From contig DGXZ01000068.1 of NCBI GenBank assembly GCA_002396485.1, positions 1,035 to 8,522 of the forward strand: a stretch of 7,488 bases of DNA, read 5' to 3'. Under the pieces are notes generated by a model that had not been told where the DNA came from, did not search any database, and saw only the letters and a program-made list of their open reading frames with translations. Every line of letters begins with the position of its first letter. Position 1 is the first letter of the stretch. This document shows, piece after piece, positions 6,183 to 7,488 of this stretch. The translations under genes and the position numbers were made by a program. The DNA is from Spartobacteria bacterium UBA5019. Its GTDB lineage: Bacteria > Verrucomicrobiota > Verrucomicrobiia > Chthoniobacterales > Terrimicrobiaceae.

Positions 6183-7270
6183 TGAAAATCGGCTTCGTTC
6201 GCCGCGGGCACTCGAGCACTGGAGGAGCGGAAGCTTATCTCATCCGCCTGGCCTCGGAGCTTCGCAGCTCGGGTCAAGAGACCACCCTCATCACCACGCC
6301 CGACTGGCCCGCCGAGCGCTGGCCGTTTGGAGACATCCACCGCCTGCCGGGCAAGTCGCCTGAGGAATTCGCCACGGCCTTTCACGCCACTCGCACCGGC
6401 TGCGATATCCACTTCAGCATGGAGCGAGTTCCCGGCTGCGATGTTTACCGCGCGGGTGATGGCGTGCATGCCGCATGGCTCTCACGGCGCGATGCGTTCG
6501 AGCCGTTCTGGAAAAAGGCAACCCGTTGGCTGAACCGCAAGCATGCAGCGATTCTTGACCTCGAGCGCCGTGTTTTCGATCCCGCAAACACCCGCCTCGT
6601 CATTGCGAACTCGCAGATGATCTGCGATGAAATCCTTTCGCACTTTTCCTTCCCTCAAGATCGTGTGCGGGTCGTCTACAATGGCATCCATCCCCTCGCC
6701 GACCTTCCGCCGCGCGACGAGGCCCGCCGCCGTTTCGGCATCGATCCCGACACCTTCTGCGCACTTTTCCTCGGCACCGGCTGGGAACGGAAGGGGCTTT
6801 CGACAGCCATCAAAGCGATGGAAATGGTCGATGACGCCACGCTGCTCGTAGCGGGGCGCGGACCGGCGGATCTCTATCGCGGTGCAAACACCCGCTTTCT
6901 CGGCCCTGTTTCGGATATCGCCGCACTCTTTGCGGCAGCGGATGTCCTGACGCTACCAACATGGTATGACCCCTTCTCGAACGCCTGTCTGGAAGCCCTC
7001 GCCGCCGGGCTGCCGGTGATTACCACAGGTGCCAACGGCTTTTCCGAAATCCTCACGCCCGGCATCCATGGGGAAGTCATCGCGCCGGGGGATGCTCTCG
7101 CGCTGGCCGACGCGATCGAATCGTGGAGGGATCCCGCCCGCCGCGCCGATGCACGTCCAGCCTGTCTCAAGCTCGCCGGAGAATTTTCGATGGAGCGCAA
7201 CGCGCGGGAGACGTTGGCGATCCTCGAGCAGACCACCCGGAGCGCCGACGTCCCCGCCGGCGTTCGTTAG
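6182..7270 (+). CDS. GT4-family glycosyltransferase, WaaG (RfaG)-like
   Basis: A retaining GT-B glycosyltransferase of family 4, predicted to transfer a sugar from a nucleotide-sugar to an envelope glycan. The nearest match I know is WaaG, the UDP-glucose:(heptosyl)LPS alpha-1,3-glucosyltransferase of the LPS core. It has 362 residues from the ATG at 6182. The N-terminal domain starts MKIGFVRRGHSSTGGAEAYL with the loop Gly14-Gly15, and SMERVPGCDVYRAGDGVHA at 79-97 resembles the WaaG 'PGLDVYFAAD' segment. Domain two shows VIANSQ at 140-145, VYNGI at 165-169, LGTGWERKGL at 197-206 (compare WaaG 'VGSDFGRKGV'), FLGPVSDIAALFAAAD at 239-254 and DPFSNACLEAL at 263-273. The last is the EX7E-like motif, here D263-x7-E271. 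The start overlaps the gpsA stop by one base (TGATG), indicating coupling. A frame extension upstream to 6035 would overlap gpsA by about 150 bases and is not used. The acceptor and sugar are not shown by sequence. Confidence 0.9.
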   Translation: MKIGFVRRGHSSTGGAEAYLIRLASELRSSGQETTLITTPDWPAERWPFGDIHRLPGKSPEEFATAFHATRTGCDIHFSMERVPGCDVYRAGDGVHAAWLSRRDAFEPFWKKATRWLNRKHAAILDLERRVFDPANTRLVIANSQMICDEILSHFSFPQDRVRVVYNGIHPLADLPPRDEARRRFGIDPDTFCALFLGTGWERKGLSTAIKAMEMVDDATLLVAGRGPADLYRGANTRFLGPVSDIAALFAAADVLTLPTWYDPFSNACLEALAAGLPVITTGANGFSEILTPGIHGEVIAPGDALALADAIESWRDPARRADARPACLKLAGEFSMERNARETLAILEQTTRSADVPAGVR

Positions 7271-7488
7271 AACATCGCCGCTGCCGATTCGCGCAAGGAA
7301 TGGTATTCGCCGCGTGAAATGCATCCCGGCGCCCGTTTCGATTGAGTTCCATCGCCTTTCCACCTGGAAAACTTTATGAAAAAATTCCCCGCCTCGTCAC
7401 GCCGGAGTCGCGAAGCGCGGAGGAAGATCACCATCCTAAAAATCCTGTAATTTTGCCAAAAAATGCTTTCTGAATCGAAAAATCTCTT
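7271..7488. other. Intergenic tail after the glycosyltransferase; no convincing gene
   Basis: These 218 bases follow the end of the envelope operon and grow more AT-rich toward the right edge. No clear terminator with a T-run is seen; CGCG-AAG-CGCG at 7409-7419 could form a tiny hairpin. A 24-codon frame at 7376-7450 (starting MKKF, rich in Arg/Lys) has GGAAA five bases before its ATG but no other support. An ATG at 7463 opens a frame to the window edge (MLSESKNL) without a good Shine-Dalgarno and might be the start of the next gene. ATCCT occurs twice nine bases apart just before it (7432-7445). Confidence 0.5.

Overview
The window looks like a chromosomal segment of a GC-rich Gram-negative bacterium. 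The core genes run at about 60% GC: a 60-base stretch I counted at 6901-6960 is 62%. The lineage is most likely Verrucomicrobiota. That placement is an inference from the 'class 2' form of 2-isopropylmalate synthase, a kinase-like/PP2C pair and an eroded IS91-type transposase tail whose acidic end I associate with that phylum; no rRNA or other marker is present to confirm it. A WaaG-like glycosyltransferase suggests an LPS-bearing outer membrane.

Layout from left to right. (1) Positions 1-619, minus strand, hold the first 206 codons of an AT-rich gene for an exported protein of unknown function. It runs off the left edge and its composition (38% GC over the first 180 bases) is unlike everything to its right. 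(2) Positions 620-1344 hold no intact gene. They contain the C-terminal remnant of an IS91-like transposase (minus strand, ending at 1019), a terminator-like hairpin at 711-750 and a short palindrome at 653-669. (3) Positions 1345-4261, minus strand, form a compact three-gene block transcribed right to left: a very small protein-kinase-like ORF, a PP2C-type Ser/Thr phosphatase overlapping it by 8 bases, and leuA 54 bases further on. (4) Positions 4262-4517 are a divergent intergenic region with two mutually exclusive hairpins upstream of plsY. (5) Positions 4518-7270, plus strand, form a tightly packed envelope operon: plsY, gpsA (3-base gap) and a WaaG-like GT4 glycosyltransferase (1-base stop/start overlap). 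(6) Positions 7271-7488 are a more AT-rich tail with no convincing gene.

How the genes work together. GpsA reduces dihydroxyacetone phosphate to sn-glycerol-3-phosphate and PlsY acylates it to lysophosphatidate, so the two adjacent genes supply the entry steps of phospholipid synthesis. The coupled glycosyltransferase probably decorates the LPS core or another envelope glycan. On the other strand, the kinase-like protein and PP2C phosphatase look like a reversible-phosphorylation pair. Whether the shared transcript with leuA means anything for leucine synthesis cannot be told from sequence. The pair is the most interesting item: the kinase-like protein is only about 128 residues yet keeps recognisable Lys, Glu, catalytic-loop and metal-binding positions while lacking a C-terminal lobe.
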